Positions 48,544-59,817 of a stretch of 64,000 nucleotides of DNA are shown piece after piece. The DNA is from Salarias fasciatus. Taxonomy: Eukaryota; Chordata; Actinopteri; Blenniiformes; Blenniidae. Under the pieces are notes generated by a model that did no database searches, was not told where the DNA came from, and saw only the letters and a list, made by a program, of their open reading frames with translations. Numbering within the stretch: position 1 is the first letter of the stretch; the number at the start of each line of letters is the position of its first letter. Both the position numbers and the translations under genes were made by a program. The stretch covers positions 2,279,050-2,343,049 of the forward strand of contig NW_021941374.1 of assembly GCF_902148845.1 (NCBI RefSeq), written 5' to 3'.

Positions 48544-49374
48544 TTAAAGGGGCTGTATCATGCTTTTTTAGCTCATCCAAACCCTAGAAATTGCATTAAA
48601 ATGGTAATAGTTTATTTTTGGCGCAAAGTTAAAGTAATTTTGTGTGAAATAAAAGATTTTCTGGGGCTAATTCTGAAACCCGGAAGAGAAAACGCTGTTT
48701 CACTGAAGATCCCGCCTCTCCCCCTGTGGACTTTGACTGACAGCTACTTCAACCAATCAGCGCTTCGTTAGCGTCTCTAAGGGTTAGCTTTAGCTCTTTA
48801 GCTCTAGCTTCTCTACACACAAAAATGTCTTTTCCTGTTAGAAACTCACCAAGCGCAGACCCTTCAGACCCTCCAGACCCTTCAGACTCTTCAGACCCTC
48901 CAGACCCTTCAGACCCTCCAGACCCTTCAGACTCTTCAGACCCTCCAGACCCTTCAGACTCTTCAGACCCTCCAGACCCTTCAGACCCTCCAGACCCTTC
49001 AGACTCTTCAGACCCTTCAGACCCTCCAGACCCTTCAGACCCTCCAGACCCTTCAGACTCTTGCTCTTGCTTGACTGTTGCTTTCAGACGATGGTTAAAG
49101 TTTATCTCCGTAATCGAGTTACAAAAAGCAGCAACGCTGATTGCCGAGGGCCTGGTGGGGGGGCATCTTCACTGTGTGACATCAACATGGGAAAGCAGAG
49201 TGTTTTCACGGGTATGGGAGGGGCTGCCTCTCTGAGCAGCAGAAACACGAGGAAAGCTCAAACACACAGGCACGAAGGAGAAAAACGCTTTGGGGGAGTT
49301 TTTGGTGAGTACATAGCCAAATAAAAAGGTTAAAACATACAAAAAATGAATTTTGCATGGTACAGCCCCTTTAA
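48544..49374. mobile_element. TTAA-type MITE, copy 2, with internal minisatellite
   Basis: Reverse orientation relative to copy 1 (2467-3123). The ends are TTAA plus AGGGGCTGTATCATGC and its partner GCATGGTACAGCCCCT. The extra length over copy 1 (831 against 657 bp) is accounted for by the 9-bp minisatellite. Confidence 0.85.
48856..49061. repeat. 9-bp minisatellite (CAGACCCTT/CAGACCCTC), about 22 units
   Basis: Copy 1 of the MITE has only two such units at the matching place (reverse complement near 2795-2815). The peptide it would encode (Asp-Pro-Ser repeats) is an artefact of the repeat. Confidence 0.9.
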
Positions 49375-49603
49375 GCAACTGACCTGACTGCAGAATATTT
49401 TTATGTCTGGTTTTCACCTGCTGCAGGTTCTGTTCTGGCCGACAGGTTTGTTCTTCATGACAGATGAGGGATGAAACAGAACACAACAGGCGAACAATTG
49501 ATTCAATAGAGAACACGATGCAGAGTTGAAATTTTCTTTGAACTTTCTCAGCCCCCCTTTGAGACATAAGGCTCCCAGAAAACATGATTTGTGAAAAAAC
49601 AGC

Positions 49604-49608
49604 TTTTT

Positions 49609-49650
<42 letters not shown>
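49604..49650. repeat. Homopolymer junction T15-G32
   Basis: Fifteen T followed by thirty-two G. Such a long G-run is rare in assembled genomes; it may form G-quadruplexes or be a sequencing artefact. Confidence 0.9.
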
Positions 49651-50239
49651 CGCTAAGTATTGGCAAAATGCTATTTCCCCCGTTCATTTCCTGTATTTTA
49701 TTATTATTTTTGTATGATCATAATCATGGATCATATGCAGAATGAGGCCATTTTTAATGTATGATTTGCGCGCCACTATTTCACTTCAATACAGATGCCG
49801 GCCTGCATGCAGTACCTGTCCTCACCATTGATGCTTGACGACGCTATGCCTTAAACGTCACTTAAAGCAGACGTACCGGCTGTAATAATGGACGTGTTTT
49901 GTGTAAAGTCCTCGCTCTGGGGCACCCCCCCTTTTTAAGTGAGCCCCCCGACAGCCGTGGTACAGTCCGCACACTGCTGCTCATCCCGGTGAAGTAAGAC
50001 ACTCGTCTTTGTTCCATTTTCAATCTGTGATTCTGTGATCGATGTCGTGGTCTTCTGAAGAACGCTGTGATGCCACTGATCCTGATGCTCCTCACCTGGC
50101 TTGAGTAAGTCGCGTCTTTTCATCCTGGCTCGGCAGACGTGCAACAGATTAATCCGAGAAAACACCGACTAGGCTGACTTAAGCCGCGCATTTTCATTTA
50201 TCCTGGATGTATTTGTCCTACTTTTGTGCAATACCCCCC

Positions 50240-50641
50240 TGTATAGAAAGGGAAAAGTGAGGTGTGTGTGCGTCTCTGTGTGTGTAAGAGAGCGAATGAT
50301 TGGTTGATTGGACAATTGTCCAGCTGATGCAGATCAGGTGTGAGAGGACTGCTGGAGCTGCAGGAGGACTTCTGATTGGCTGGCCAGGGAAGAAGAGGAA
50401 GTATTTAAGGCTGCCAGCTGCCAGTGGCACACGTCTCTCATTCTGTCTTTTCACTCTAACAAACAATGCCAGCAAGAACTGTGTCAATGTATGTGTGTGT
50501 GTCTCAACAACTAGAGTTGAATGAGTGTTGGACACTGTTTTGATGAATTTGGTATCACCTGACTTATGCTTCAACCTGCATTTAGAATCCTTCTATCATC
50601 CAAAATCCAAACAACAGTCAGTTGTTCTCAGTTTCTACATA
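50240..50641. other. Non-coding stretch
   Basis: TG-rich microsatellite-like segments at 50260-50285 and 50490-50505; nothing else is supported. Confidence 0.4.
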
Positions 50642-51060
50642 TTAAAGCTGCTGTAGGCAGGATTTTGCTAGTCAATGCTAATTTTTCTGTTTTCTTTGGA
50701 TTAAATGTCAGAGTATCCATTGATAATCCTTTAGGAGTGTAGCATGACTGCTCTACCGCGAGGGCGCAGCGTTTCCATCTGTCTCTGTTCTGAGCTGAAA
50801 AGGAATCTCAACAGCTCCAGGTATCTTTGACCAATCAGAAGAGCCCCTGAGGCTCTAACCGTGATTGGTCGAGGGGTGTTCGTCGCGCTTTCTTGTGGGA
50901 GGGGCTTAACTTGCGTAAGGGCGTGATGTCAGAGAAAACAGGACAGGATTGGCTGTGCTGGGTTTCAAATGGCCATCTTAGATGGGTCAAATCGCCATCT
51001 TGCTTAGGTAACCCTAAGCAAGATGGCGGAGATGCGGAATCCTGCCTACAGCACCTTTAA
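50642..51060. mobile_element. TTAA-type MITE, second family, with internal hairpin
   Basis: TTAA flanks both ends. The inverted repeats are AGCTGCTGTAGGCAGGATT (left) and AGGTGCTGTAGGCAGGATT (right, inverted), one mismatch. At about 50990-51028 a near-perfect hairpin (CGCCATCTTGCTTAGG, short loop, CCTAAGCAAGATGGCG) is present. Confidence 0.8.
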
Positions 51061-52337
51061 CTTGGCCTTGACCTTCTTAAACTTATATTTTGAGACAAAT
51101 TGTCAATGACATGGTGCTTGTAGCAAAAACCTGTGTGCCCTTAGCAATTACAAAAATGTGGACATTTTACAATTATGTGCAGTAAACCCTGGTCTGCTAA
51201 GTCACTGAAAATCTCATCCTCCATATTCAGGCAGCTGCTGCGCTCACTCTGGTGACCTCTGCAGAGCAGAGGAGGCTCAGTTTGCTGTTATAGTGACTTG
51301 AAATTTCATAAAATGGAACACAATAGAGCTCAGTAGAACCACCCACCCTTTCCTGAAACTTTAAAGCATCCTTGACATTATATTTATATTCTGTCTTCTT
51401 TCATGCAGTAACAGCGTTCATGTGTTGATGTTCATCCATATTGGAGCAGTAACAACTTGAGTAGGAAGGGAACTGGAAAGAACCTTGCTATTAACTGGAG
51501 AAAACCGGAAGTATGTCCTGCGCTTGTGCACATAGTCAATACCATGTTATTGCCCAAGTTTTTATTCATGATGGATGAATAAAAAGGGTGTGTGCCGTGC
51601 TGAGATGAAAAATACCACACAAAAGAGATGTGAACATGATGAAGCTTCAGCGTGAAGTCCACAATAAAAAGGCACTTCCAGCCTCAATGGAAGCTGAGTC
51701 AAGGCCCAGGTGCTTCATCTGTTGAGTGTCAATCAGCAGCCCAGGACACACAGAAGTTAATGGGCAGCTCACACTCTTGCAGTACCTCCCCTCGGTTGTC
51801 ACACTATAGACAGACAAGCAAGTTGGATTATTATGACGGATGACTCCCTCATTTGAAACTACCAAGTCCCAGGAGACAGGAATGGAACCCACAGTGCTGT
51901 GTTTTCACTTGAAAATGTTGTCATTTAAATGAAGACTGGAAAATATAGTAATGTTGGAAATCCGCCTCAGAATAAATTCATTTGTGCGTGTATAATAAAT
52001 CAATTTGTCCGTGAGATAAATATGCTTTTCGTTTAAACCTGAAGTTAACCCTGCTGAGTAAATTAACAGGCTGATTTAATGTAGCAGAAAAAAAAAAAGT
52101 TGAAACATTGTTCATTGTGGAAAAAAATTCCATGCACACACATCGCACCTCAGATGCACAGAAATGTCTGGGGTGCACATAACAAAAATTCAAAGGAAGT
52201 TGTCTATTCTTGAAATCTATGCTGTATTTTTGGACAATTTTAGCCAAAATGTACATTTTCATGAGGGAACTTGTCTGAGGGGATGGTTCCATACTACATC
52301 AATTTGGCCAGTTAGAAAAGGGATTGGTGTCCAAAAA
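51061..52337. other. Non-coding stretch
   Basis: No coding region, RNA gene or repeat end is supported in this 1.3 kb. Confidence 0.4.
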
Positions 52338-55300
52338 TTAAAGGTCCCATATTATGCTAATTTTCAGCAAGTTCAAATGGGTCTCAGAGTTCCAATACCA
52401 GTCTCTTTGATGTTTGTTGCATATTTCTTCCAAAAGCCGTTGGTCTGTACATCATTCATGTAATCACAGTCACTGCTGTAGACAAGCATTTATTGACATC
52501 ACACACTTTACATATTACCCATAACGTGGGGGCCTGGTCCTGTTGTTTGGCACTTTATCTAATTTACTGTTTTCACAAGGTTGTTCTTGGTGTGTTGAGG
52601 TTCTTCCCAAAACATGTTTCGGTTGGAAAAATTAATAAAAGAATATGACACTTACAGAATGTTGGCTCTGTCTTTAGTTGTTTTGCTCTGCATTCTCCCC
52701 TCATGGCCTTTGGAAAGTCGACCTTGAAGAGGGGCACACCTTCGTCTGTTTTGGCATTTTCATTATAATACATGGCAGCCAGGTAGAGTCTGGAAGTACA
52801 GGAAAGAGAAAATCAAAGATGTTAACGCTGACAGACACTTTTCGCTAGACACTCGCCGCAATTTCTATGTAACCACAGCTTAGTTCACCTGCACAACATC
52901 CCAATAAATGGAAAGACCACATTCTTTGGGGCAAACTGAAGGATGACGCTGTGAAAAGCCTCCAAAGATGAAGTCTGGTGGTGGGGGCTAAGTTTTGTAA
53001 CATCTTTCAGAGTCCTTTTATTTATCAGAAGCTTCTCCAACTTATAGAAGGCAGGAGCTGCTACAAATGACAAAAAAAAAAAAAAAAAAAAAAAATCAAG
53101 TGCAATACAGTGAAAATTTGTTATAACAGTATTTGCTATGAATTTCTAAAAGTTACAGAATCACTAGGTGAGGTTGCCTTTATACAAAACATATGATCAC
53201 AAATTTAAAAAAGACAAGTAATGTGATACCGTCTTAGTCCATCCAGTAAAATTCCTGCTGAAAGCCATTTGTTTTTGTCCCTTGTCTAGCGCAATTCATG
53301 GAGGCACACTGGATAGAGAGGATCCTCATGTGTATGGATGTCTTGCACATGGTTTAGGATCGAGGTCCACTTTGCTTCTCTCTCTGGCCCAGTGGCTGAT
53401 GTAGCTGCAGTCCAGTATATGTGGTTGTTGATGCTTTTGTTCCACTTCTGGAGTTTCTCACACTTTTTGAGCTTAGAGAGCTTATCCAGTTTCTTGGAGA
53501 TTCCTAAAGTGCACATAAAATACATTTCTTGAAGTAAAAACAGCCCACACTTACGTGAAATGTCAAGTGCAGCATTTCAAAATCATGTATAATGTATGAG
53601 GTTTGCACAGCACAGCTTTGCATTACATGTTACTCAGATGTAATGTGCAGTCACAAAGAACAATGGTTTGTGCATAATGCACGTCTGAAAGCCTGTACTA
53701 TGTGGATGGATAGGGATGTGGATGCACATGAAAACCAGGGAATATACCTTTTGCCATGTGCCAGACATCATAGTAGTGGGTGATGTTGCTCTCCCTGAGG
53801 TATTTGTGGATGACGTTCAGTAACAATGCTGTCGAGAGTCACACCACGTGCACCCAGCAATGCCAGACTCCTCTTCAGGTCCTCTTTCTCCATGTGGTAG
53901 CTACCACCAACCTCATTGCTCAATCCCCAAAATACATAGTATTAGAAAATGCATGATGGACATTCATTTAAAAAATTAAATCGAAAACCTTTTTACAATT
54001 TGAATTCTGTCCACTCACCTGAACCAACTGGATGTCCACAACGCTGTTGGTATTGAGGTCCATCATTGTGTAACTCCTAAACTTAGCAGAGTGGCCTGTT
54101 TAAAGAGAGTCGAAATCTTGATATTACTCTTCATATTTCCATATTTGGTACCACTCTCCGTTGAACTTCCAAAAATATCGTAAACATGCATAAAATTTAC
54201 AGTTTCAGTGAAATATAAAAACCTTGAGAGTCTGCCCTCATGTCGCCACCAATGATTACTTTTTCCTCCTGACTGAGCCGCTGCAGCATCACATCCTGCA
54301 GTGTCTTCCAGTGGTGAATGACTGCAGGCTCAATGAAGGATCTGGCATGCCGGCGAAACGTGTCATATTGAAATAACTGCAGCTGCACTGCTGCAGTTAT
54401 TTCAACTGCTGTAGAAAAAAAAAAGGTTTTTAAAAAAAATTATGCCTAATAATATGATCTATGAGCCAATAATATGAGCCATATTGACAGAGTCAAAGGA
54501 AATGTAGCTGTTCATCGTTTACCCGTTCAATTTGGAAGAAAGATGCTCCACTCAAGTACACAGCTGCAGAAAGGTGAAGGTTCCCTGCTGGAGTGCCTCT
54601 GTAACCATGCCAGTTGCTGGTGCTGGCAGGTTCAGCTCTGTCCTTTGACTCTGTGTTGTGTTTTTTTTTTTTTTTTTTTTTTTGGTATTCTTTAATAATG
54701 AAGAAGGAGACGACTGTAGAATTTTCGCCCCACAATGGCCGTTTATTGCTTCCTTCAATGAGTGAAAATGCTGGTCACCCGTCACGATGGCTCTACAGTC
54801 GGGCACAAACACAATCCCCTCAACGCAAACAACCTCGAACTGATGGGATCAGCGTCAATGCACGATCACATCAGCAGGAGGCGGCGTTCAAGAGCAAACG
54901 CGCGACTCGTAAAACTGACGGCAAGTGGAATAATGGACCAACTCGTTACACCTCCAAGGACAGGCTGGCCTTTCCATTGTCTGTAGAATTCACAACGGGG
55001 GCACCGCCGTTCCACAGACAGGAATGTCCCCAGCTTCCGGGTCTTCACTTCACACACCCGCGTGCACACAGGACACACAGCAAACAGCTGCAAAAGGCAG
55101 CTCTCATATACTATGTATTTTTGTATCTTGTGGCTGGGAGTGGAGGCTTCATCTCTGTATAAAAAAGACACATAAGTTGTGATTAATTAAACAAGCTGAG
55201 CTCTCATCAGCAGTGTACTTAGCGCCATTTCACACACACAACGCAGACATATCAGAGTAACTTACGACAAAACTGTTGACTCTGTCAATGTCACAGAGTC

Positions 55301-56400
55301 TGAAGGGTCATAGGTAGAGTCCTGCCCCTTTGAAGATGCCACTGAAGAGGTGTCCTGTAACGGATCTGAATCAGCTCCTGCTCCTCGTCCAGGTCGAGAC
55401 GAGATCTCTTTGAAGGTCTCTTTACTGGTGTTGATGATAAATAAAAGGGATCTGTAGTGGATGTCCCAACACCAACATCCTGGCAGGACACCGTAGCCTG
55501 GACACCTGTGAAAAAATACAATTTTAACTAAAAGAAGTCTTTCCATGACACATAAAGACAATAATACATTACATTATAGGTGAATAGTATTATAACAGGT
55601 AAATGATTACTAACTTCATCAACAATAAATGAACTACACTTGGCCACAGACCTTTACTTCTGACATGAGACTGTAGAGTCCTCCAGGACAGCTGTGTGTC
55701 TCCAGAACAGGTCTCCAGTGGGTCAGTCTGGCAGGCAGCATCCCTTGATGCAGGAACATCTGTGGCTGCAGTTGATGTGCTGGCCTGCATACAGGAAACA
55801 GAGGTTACACCTACATCTTCTCAAATACATAGTTACAACAGCAAAAAATACTGCAAAAATTATAACAATAAAACACAATATCTTACAGAGTATTTCACTT
55901 CCAGTGTAAACTGCTTTATGTAGGCAAAGCTTGTAAATCCAATACATGTTACATGTACACAGCTCCATTACTTCCTGGAGTTCTGATGTAACAGGTTTGG
56001 GTGTATTGGAGTGCTTGCTCTGTTGCACACAGTTAAAAAGTGAAGTTGATTATAGTTGTTTTCATGGTTGATTGGCATGCACTGCAAAAAGTATAAATAC
56101 GTGTTGTGTGGTCACACAGTGATGACGTGTTGACTTCCGAATAAAGCAACATGGAGTGAAGACGCCGGCTGCGCCTCTCTTTCCGTCAAGCTGAAAGGAA
56201 ATCACGTACCTCGCCCGATCTGCTGAAGCGGAGGGCGCAACATTTTGGTGGCCCGTACGGGGATGTTTGGTCAGAGTGATCCGCTAGCCAGACGCGGAAG
56301 CTCGAGCTGAATATCCCTCATCGAATCTTCGTATCAGAGAAGTGCACACCGCCGACTCTCACCGTGGCTCCGTCAACACGCGCAGCAGGTTGTATCTCTT

Positions 56401-58077
56401 GTGTGCACAACTACCACTAGAGGGCGCCTCAAGACCACGAAGTTAAGAGAGGCCCACGGTGAACTGTTGAATGGTGCGTTTGTGATGGAAATGGAGTCAG
56501 AGCTGGAGAAAACGCAGTTGGAAATCAAGGGTGCGTTGTACGGACTGAATTTTGAACAACTGCTTAGCATATGCAATGGACTGGAAATACCTGGACTGAG
56601 GAAAGAACAACTTGCAGACAAAACTCGAAGCCAGCTGATCACACTTGTGATCAGTTATGTTGAAAGAGCTGAGTTAGCTGAGTTAGAAGATGAAGGAACG
56701 TCACATTTTCTCAGTATAAAGGACTTGATTGAAAATGCAAAAAGATCAGCTTTAAAGTCAGCAGGTGAAGATGAAGAGGCAGAAGACCTGCAGAAAGAGG
56801 TGAACGCCCTCCGGACTACGCTTGAAGCCAAAGAGAAAGCTATACATCAGCTGATGAGTAGGAAACTGAGCTTACAAACTACATCAGGACAGAAACATGC
56901 TTCAGCACCCCAAGATAACTTCATGTGGCTTAAAGACTTCAAGATATCAGGCCAAATAGGGGAACCTGGGCAGAAAGACAGACTCACGTTTTCAAGTTTG
57001 GCCAGGCAGATTGAAAGTGGGCTCTGTAAAGGCTACCAGGAAGATGAAATCATTGATGCAGTGATTCGTGCCATCGCACCAGGCCTGCAGCTGAGACGTT
57101 ACTTGGAAGGCAAAAGTGATCTCACTCTTCCTGCCCTGCGGAGGATCCTAAGGTCTCACTTTCAGGAGAGAGGGGCCACTGAACTGTACAAGCAACTGTC
57201 ATCAGAAGTTCAGAGCAGTAAGGAAACCCCACAAAACTTCCTTCTGAGAGCCATGGACCTTCATCAGAAGATTCTCTTCGCATCCCAAGAAGCTGAATCA
57301 GGGTTAAAATATGATCCTGCTTTAGTTCAGAGGTTGTTCATGCACACCATCTTAACAGGTCTGCAGAATGACAACGTGAAGAGTGACATGCAGCCCTACC
57401 TCCTTCATCCCACCACATCTGATGAAGTCTTGTTGGAGAAAGTGAATACAGCATGTGCAAATGAAAAGGAACGACAAGATAAGAAGAAGCATGCTGCTCC
57501 TCAGCGAGTGACCTCTGTGAATGCTGTCTACCCTAGTGACATCACAGCACCCACTGAGAAAAGGACTGAAACTGTTCAAAAACAAAGCACAGCTGTCCTG
57601 CCTCCTGGTTTGCTGTCGGAGATTAAGGAGATGCGATCTGAGATGGGTCTTTTGAAGGGCCTACAAGCTGAGGTATCCCAAATTAGAGAGACCATACAGA
57701 AGTCTACAGCAACGGCACAACCCATCAGCGGAAGATCTGAAGACCACTACCAAGCACCCATCTTCCCGCCACATTCGTCATATCATCTGAATCCTTCTGC
57801 TCGGCAATACTACCCTCAGCAGTGTTACCCAGCAGCTCTTCAGTCCGACCACCCAGCTACTGGTTTGACTCCGACAAGGGGCACAGCCCAGTTTCAGCAG
57901 CGCTTCGCACCTCAGCGGTACCACATGCCCCGCCCACAACCAAGGTGTTATTCTTGTGTTCAGACAGGTGCAGAGTTCTGCCAGCACTGCTTTAGATGTG
58001 GAAGCAGTGAGCATTTTCGGGCAAGCTGTAAAGCACAGAGGCCTGTGAAACCAGCCAGGGGTAGATCTTTAAACTAG
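56401..58077 (+). CDS. Gag-like protein of the gypsy-like fossil
   Basis: About 558 codons. In order: a helical and coiled-coil N-terminal part (ELEKTQLEIKGALYG; LRTTLEAKEKAIHQLM), a capsid-like central region (FMWLKDFKISGQIGEPGQKD ... LPALRRILRSHFQERGATEL), a Pro/Gln-rich stretch, and a C-terminal CCHC zinc knuckle (CFRCGSSEHFRASC). The order matches Ty3/gypsy-type Gag. It is treated as part of a fossil element; a domesticated role is possible but nothing here supports it. Confidence 0.7.
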   Translation: MCTTTTRGRLKTTKLREAHGELLNGAFVMEMESELEKTQLEIKGALYGLNFEQLLSICNGLEIPGLRKEQLADKTRSQLITLVISYVERAELAELEDEGTSHFLSIKDLIENAKRSALKSAGEDEEAEDLQKEVNALRTTLEAKEKAIHQLMSRKLSLQTTSGQKHASAPQDNFMWLKDFKISGQIGEPGQKDRLTFSSLARQIESGLCKGYQEDEIIDAVIRAIAPGLQLRRYLEGKSDLTLPALRRILRSHFQERGATELYKQLSSEVQSSKETPQNFLLRAMDLHQKILFASQEAESGLKYDPALVQRLFMHTILTGLQNDNVKSDMQPYLLHPTTSDEVLLEKVNTACANEKERQDKKKHAAPQRVTSVNAVYPSDITAPTEKRTETVQKQSTAVLPPGLLSEIKEMRSEMGLLKGLQAEVSQIRETIQKSTATAQPISGRSEDHYQAPIFPPHSSYHLNPSARQYYPQQCYPAALQSDHPATGLTPTRGTAQFQQRFAPQRYHMPRPQPRCYSCVQTGAEFCQHCFRCGSSEHFRASCKAQRPVKPARGRSLN

Positions 58078-58091
58078 GAGGGGTCACTCCA

Positions 58092-58976
58092 ATGGGACAT
58101 GGTGTGACCAGGGATATGGATAAGTTCCAGTGTTACAGTTGTGCTACACAAAATAAAACTCAGGGTTTTAAATGTTGTTCAGTGTGTAAGAGTGCCCTTT
58201 ACTGCTCCAAGAAGTGCCAGGCAGAGCACTGGCCCATCCATAAAACAGAATGTAAGCCTTTCACTTGTGGTAGTGTGCATGAAAGGGATAGGAAGTTCTC
58301 GGAGAAGCCTGTCAAAAAGAAACCGTGTGAAAGAGACAAAATACCTTCGGTCGTGCAGTTACTGGGAAAAAAATGTGTCATTAGGTGCTTTCTAGGCAAC
58401 AAAATGGTTGAAGCCCTTTGGGACTCTGGCTCACAGGTTTGTGTTGTCGATGAGTCATGGAAAGATGCTAACTTAACGAATGTACCAATCAGAAATGTGA
58501 GCGAGCTGGTCGACCTAACTGAACCCCTCCATCTTGAAGCAGTCAATGGTACAGATATGCCATATGTAGGGTGGGTTGAGATACCATTTAAACTTACAGC
58601 TAATGATTCTGAGTTACTTGTACCCATTCTAGTGCTTAAAGGTAACCAGCAACGGTGTCCAATTATTGGGTTTAATGTTATCGAGCACCTTCTTCTGGAA
58701 AGTATGAAAGGTGCGACTGACTCAGAGGAAAAGGAGAAGCTTTTGAGAGCAGTGAAAGTGGCTTTCCCACATCTAAAGAAAAACAAAGCTACAACTTTCA
58801 TCAAAGCAGTTAGTGTGGGGCAGATACATGAGTACAAGGTGAAAACAGCAAAGGAGAGAGTGATCATACCAAGGCAGAGTTCTGTGTTTATTGACTGTAG
58901 AATGCAGGCTAAGACATTTAAAGAGGACACTACACTGATTTTTGAACCTTGTGAAGACACAGTGATGACGTGTTGA
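58092..58976 (+). CDS. MYND zinc finger followed by retropepsin-like region (fossil)
   Basis: A MYND finger comes first (CYSC, then CCSVCKSALYCSKKCQ, then HWPIHKTEC, with the expected Cys and His spacing), then an aspartic-protease region with the ALWDSGSQVCVVD active-site motif and a second conserved stretch (CPIIGFNVIEHLL). A MYND finger joined to a retroviral-type protease is an unusual arrangement. The region ends in the second direct repeat. Confidence 0.75.
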   Translation: MGHGVTRDMDKFQCYSCATQNKTQGFKCCSVCKSALYCSKKCQAEHWPIHKTECKPFTCGSVHERDRKFSEKPVKKKPCERDKIPSVVQLLGKKCVIRCFLGNKMVEALWDSGSQVCVVDESWKDANLTNVPIRNVSELVDLTEPLHLEAVNGTDMPYVGWVEIPFKLTANDSELLVPILVLKGNQQRCPIIGFNVIEHLLLESMKGATDSEEKEKLLRAVKVAFPHLKKNKATTFIKAVSVGQIHEYKVKTAKERVIIPRQSSVFIDCRMQAKTFKEDTTLIFEPCEDTVMTC

Positions 58977-59817
58977 CTTCCGAATAAAGCAACATGGAGT
59001 GAAGACGCCGGCTGCGCCTCTCTTTCCGTCAAGCTGAAAGGAAATCACGTACCTCGCCCGATCTGCTGAAGCGGAGGGCGCAACATTTTGGTGGCCCGTA
59101 ATGACAGCACCTTTGTTTACTGTCTCTCATAACAGGATGAACTGATTCATCCAGGTGTGTCTGACCAGTTCATCCTATCATGAAAGACTGGAAATAAAGG
59201 TTCTGTCAGAACTTCAGGAAGTGGTGGAGCTGTGCATCTCGACCATTGTATCCCCCCTTTCACTTATTCCCTGTAATTCAACTGATCCATACGTGAGACA
59301 CGAGGACGTAACATTATGTAATGATTGTGAGGAGAGAACGGCGGTAGTGAAACAATGACCTAGTAATAACAGGGTGTTTCTGGCTCTTTCCCAGCGGCAA
59401 TAAACAAGCCCAAACACCGACCCCTTATCTTTGCATTGGCTTTATGTCTGAATGCAGCCTTTTCAGATACACCTCCAAGGTTAGCCTCAACTGCTGCGGT
59501 GACTATCAGGGAACAAAAACTACCCTTATCATCTTGGTGCTAAGTAAAGGCTAACGCCTGATGAGGTGTACATTATCACCGTCCGCATCGTCCATACATT
59601 ATCCCTTACGTATATAATGCTCGTTTTACATGAAATATATGTTCATACGTCTTCTCTTCAACGTCCCCTGATATTATTTACCGTTGTGTGTTAAAGTAAT
59701 ATGAGGACTCTATGTTAGCAGCAGTAACTTACGTTAGCTGCCATGCTAAAACCACTTTCAACAGGCTATAACACTATAAAGGACGATACAGTAAAGTAAC
59801 ATAATGGTAAATCTTAC

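Larger units (their letters stand above)
47732..50239. mobile_element. 2.5-kb non-autonomous DNA element with GGGGGGTATTGCACAAAA ends
   Basis: The left end GGGGGGTATTGCACAAAA and the right end TTTTGTGCAATACCCCCC are perfect inverted repeats of 18 bp. Both ends continue into related sequence (CCAGGATCAGGG inside left; ATCCTGGAT inside right). TGTAT is found on both outer flanks but I cannot fix the target duplication. No transposase is present. Nested inside are a TTAA MITE and a T15-G32 tract. Superfamily open; PIF/Harbinger-like is one possibility. Confidence 0.75.
56114..59100 (+). mobile_element. Gypsy-like LTR-type fossil nested in the Kolobok intron
   Basis: Identical 144-bp direct repeats at 56114-56257 and 58957-59100 bound the body; each holds an AATAAA signal and ends in TTTTGGTGGCCCGTA, and upstream of the first a TATA-like GTATAAATAC is present. 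Parts seen are a gag-like region (56401-58077) and a MYND-finger plus retropepsin region (58092-58976). No reverse transcriptase, RNase H or integrase part is seen, so the element is broken. The identical repeats suggest a fairly young insertion or duplication. Confidence 0.75.

Noticed and set aside
48825-49235. Asp-Pro-Ser-rich protein
   Set aside because: It is a translation of the 9-bp minisatellite inside a MITE.
49169-49687. Proline-run protein on the minus strand
   Set aside because: The proline run is the antisense of the G32 tract; the rest matches nothing.
54605-54951. Retroelement insertion interrupting the Kolobok transposase (T-run present)
   Set aside because: A GTGTAA donor and an AG acceptor restore the expected phase (VLGG then TPAGNL), so an intron explains it better.
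55723-59358. Duplicate exon encoding SELQEVxELC (minus near 55960, plus near 59210)
   Set aside because: Similar short stretches in opposite orientation inside the Kolobok element, but no splice sites or longer similarity support an exon.
59155-59750. Separate gene between the fossil and the THAP exon
   Set aside because: Only short, unrelated reading frames; the stretch is intron 1 of the transposase gene.
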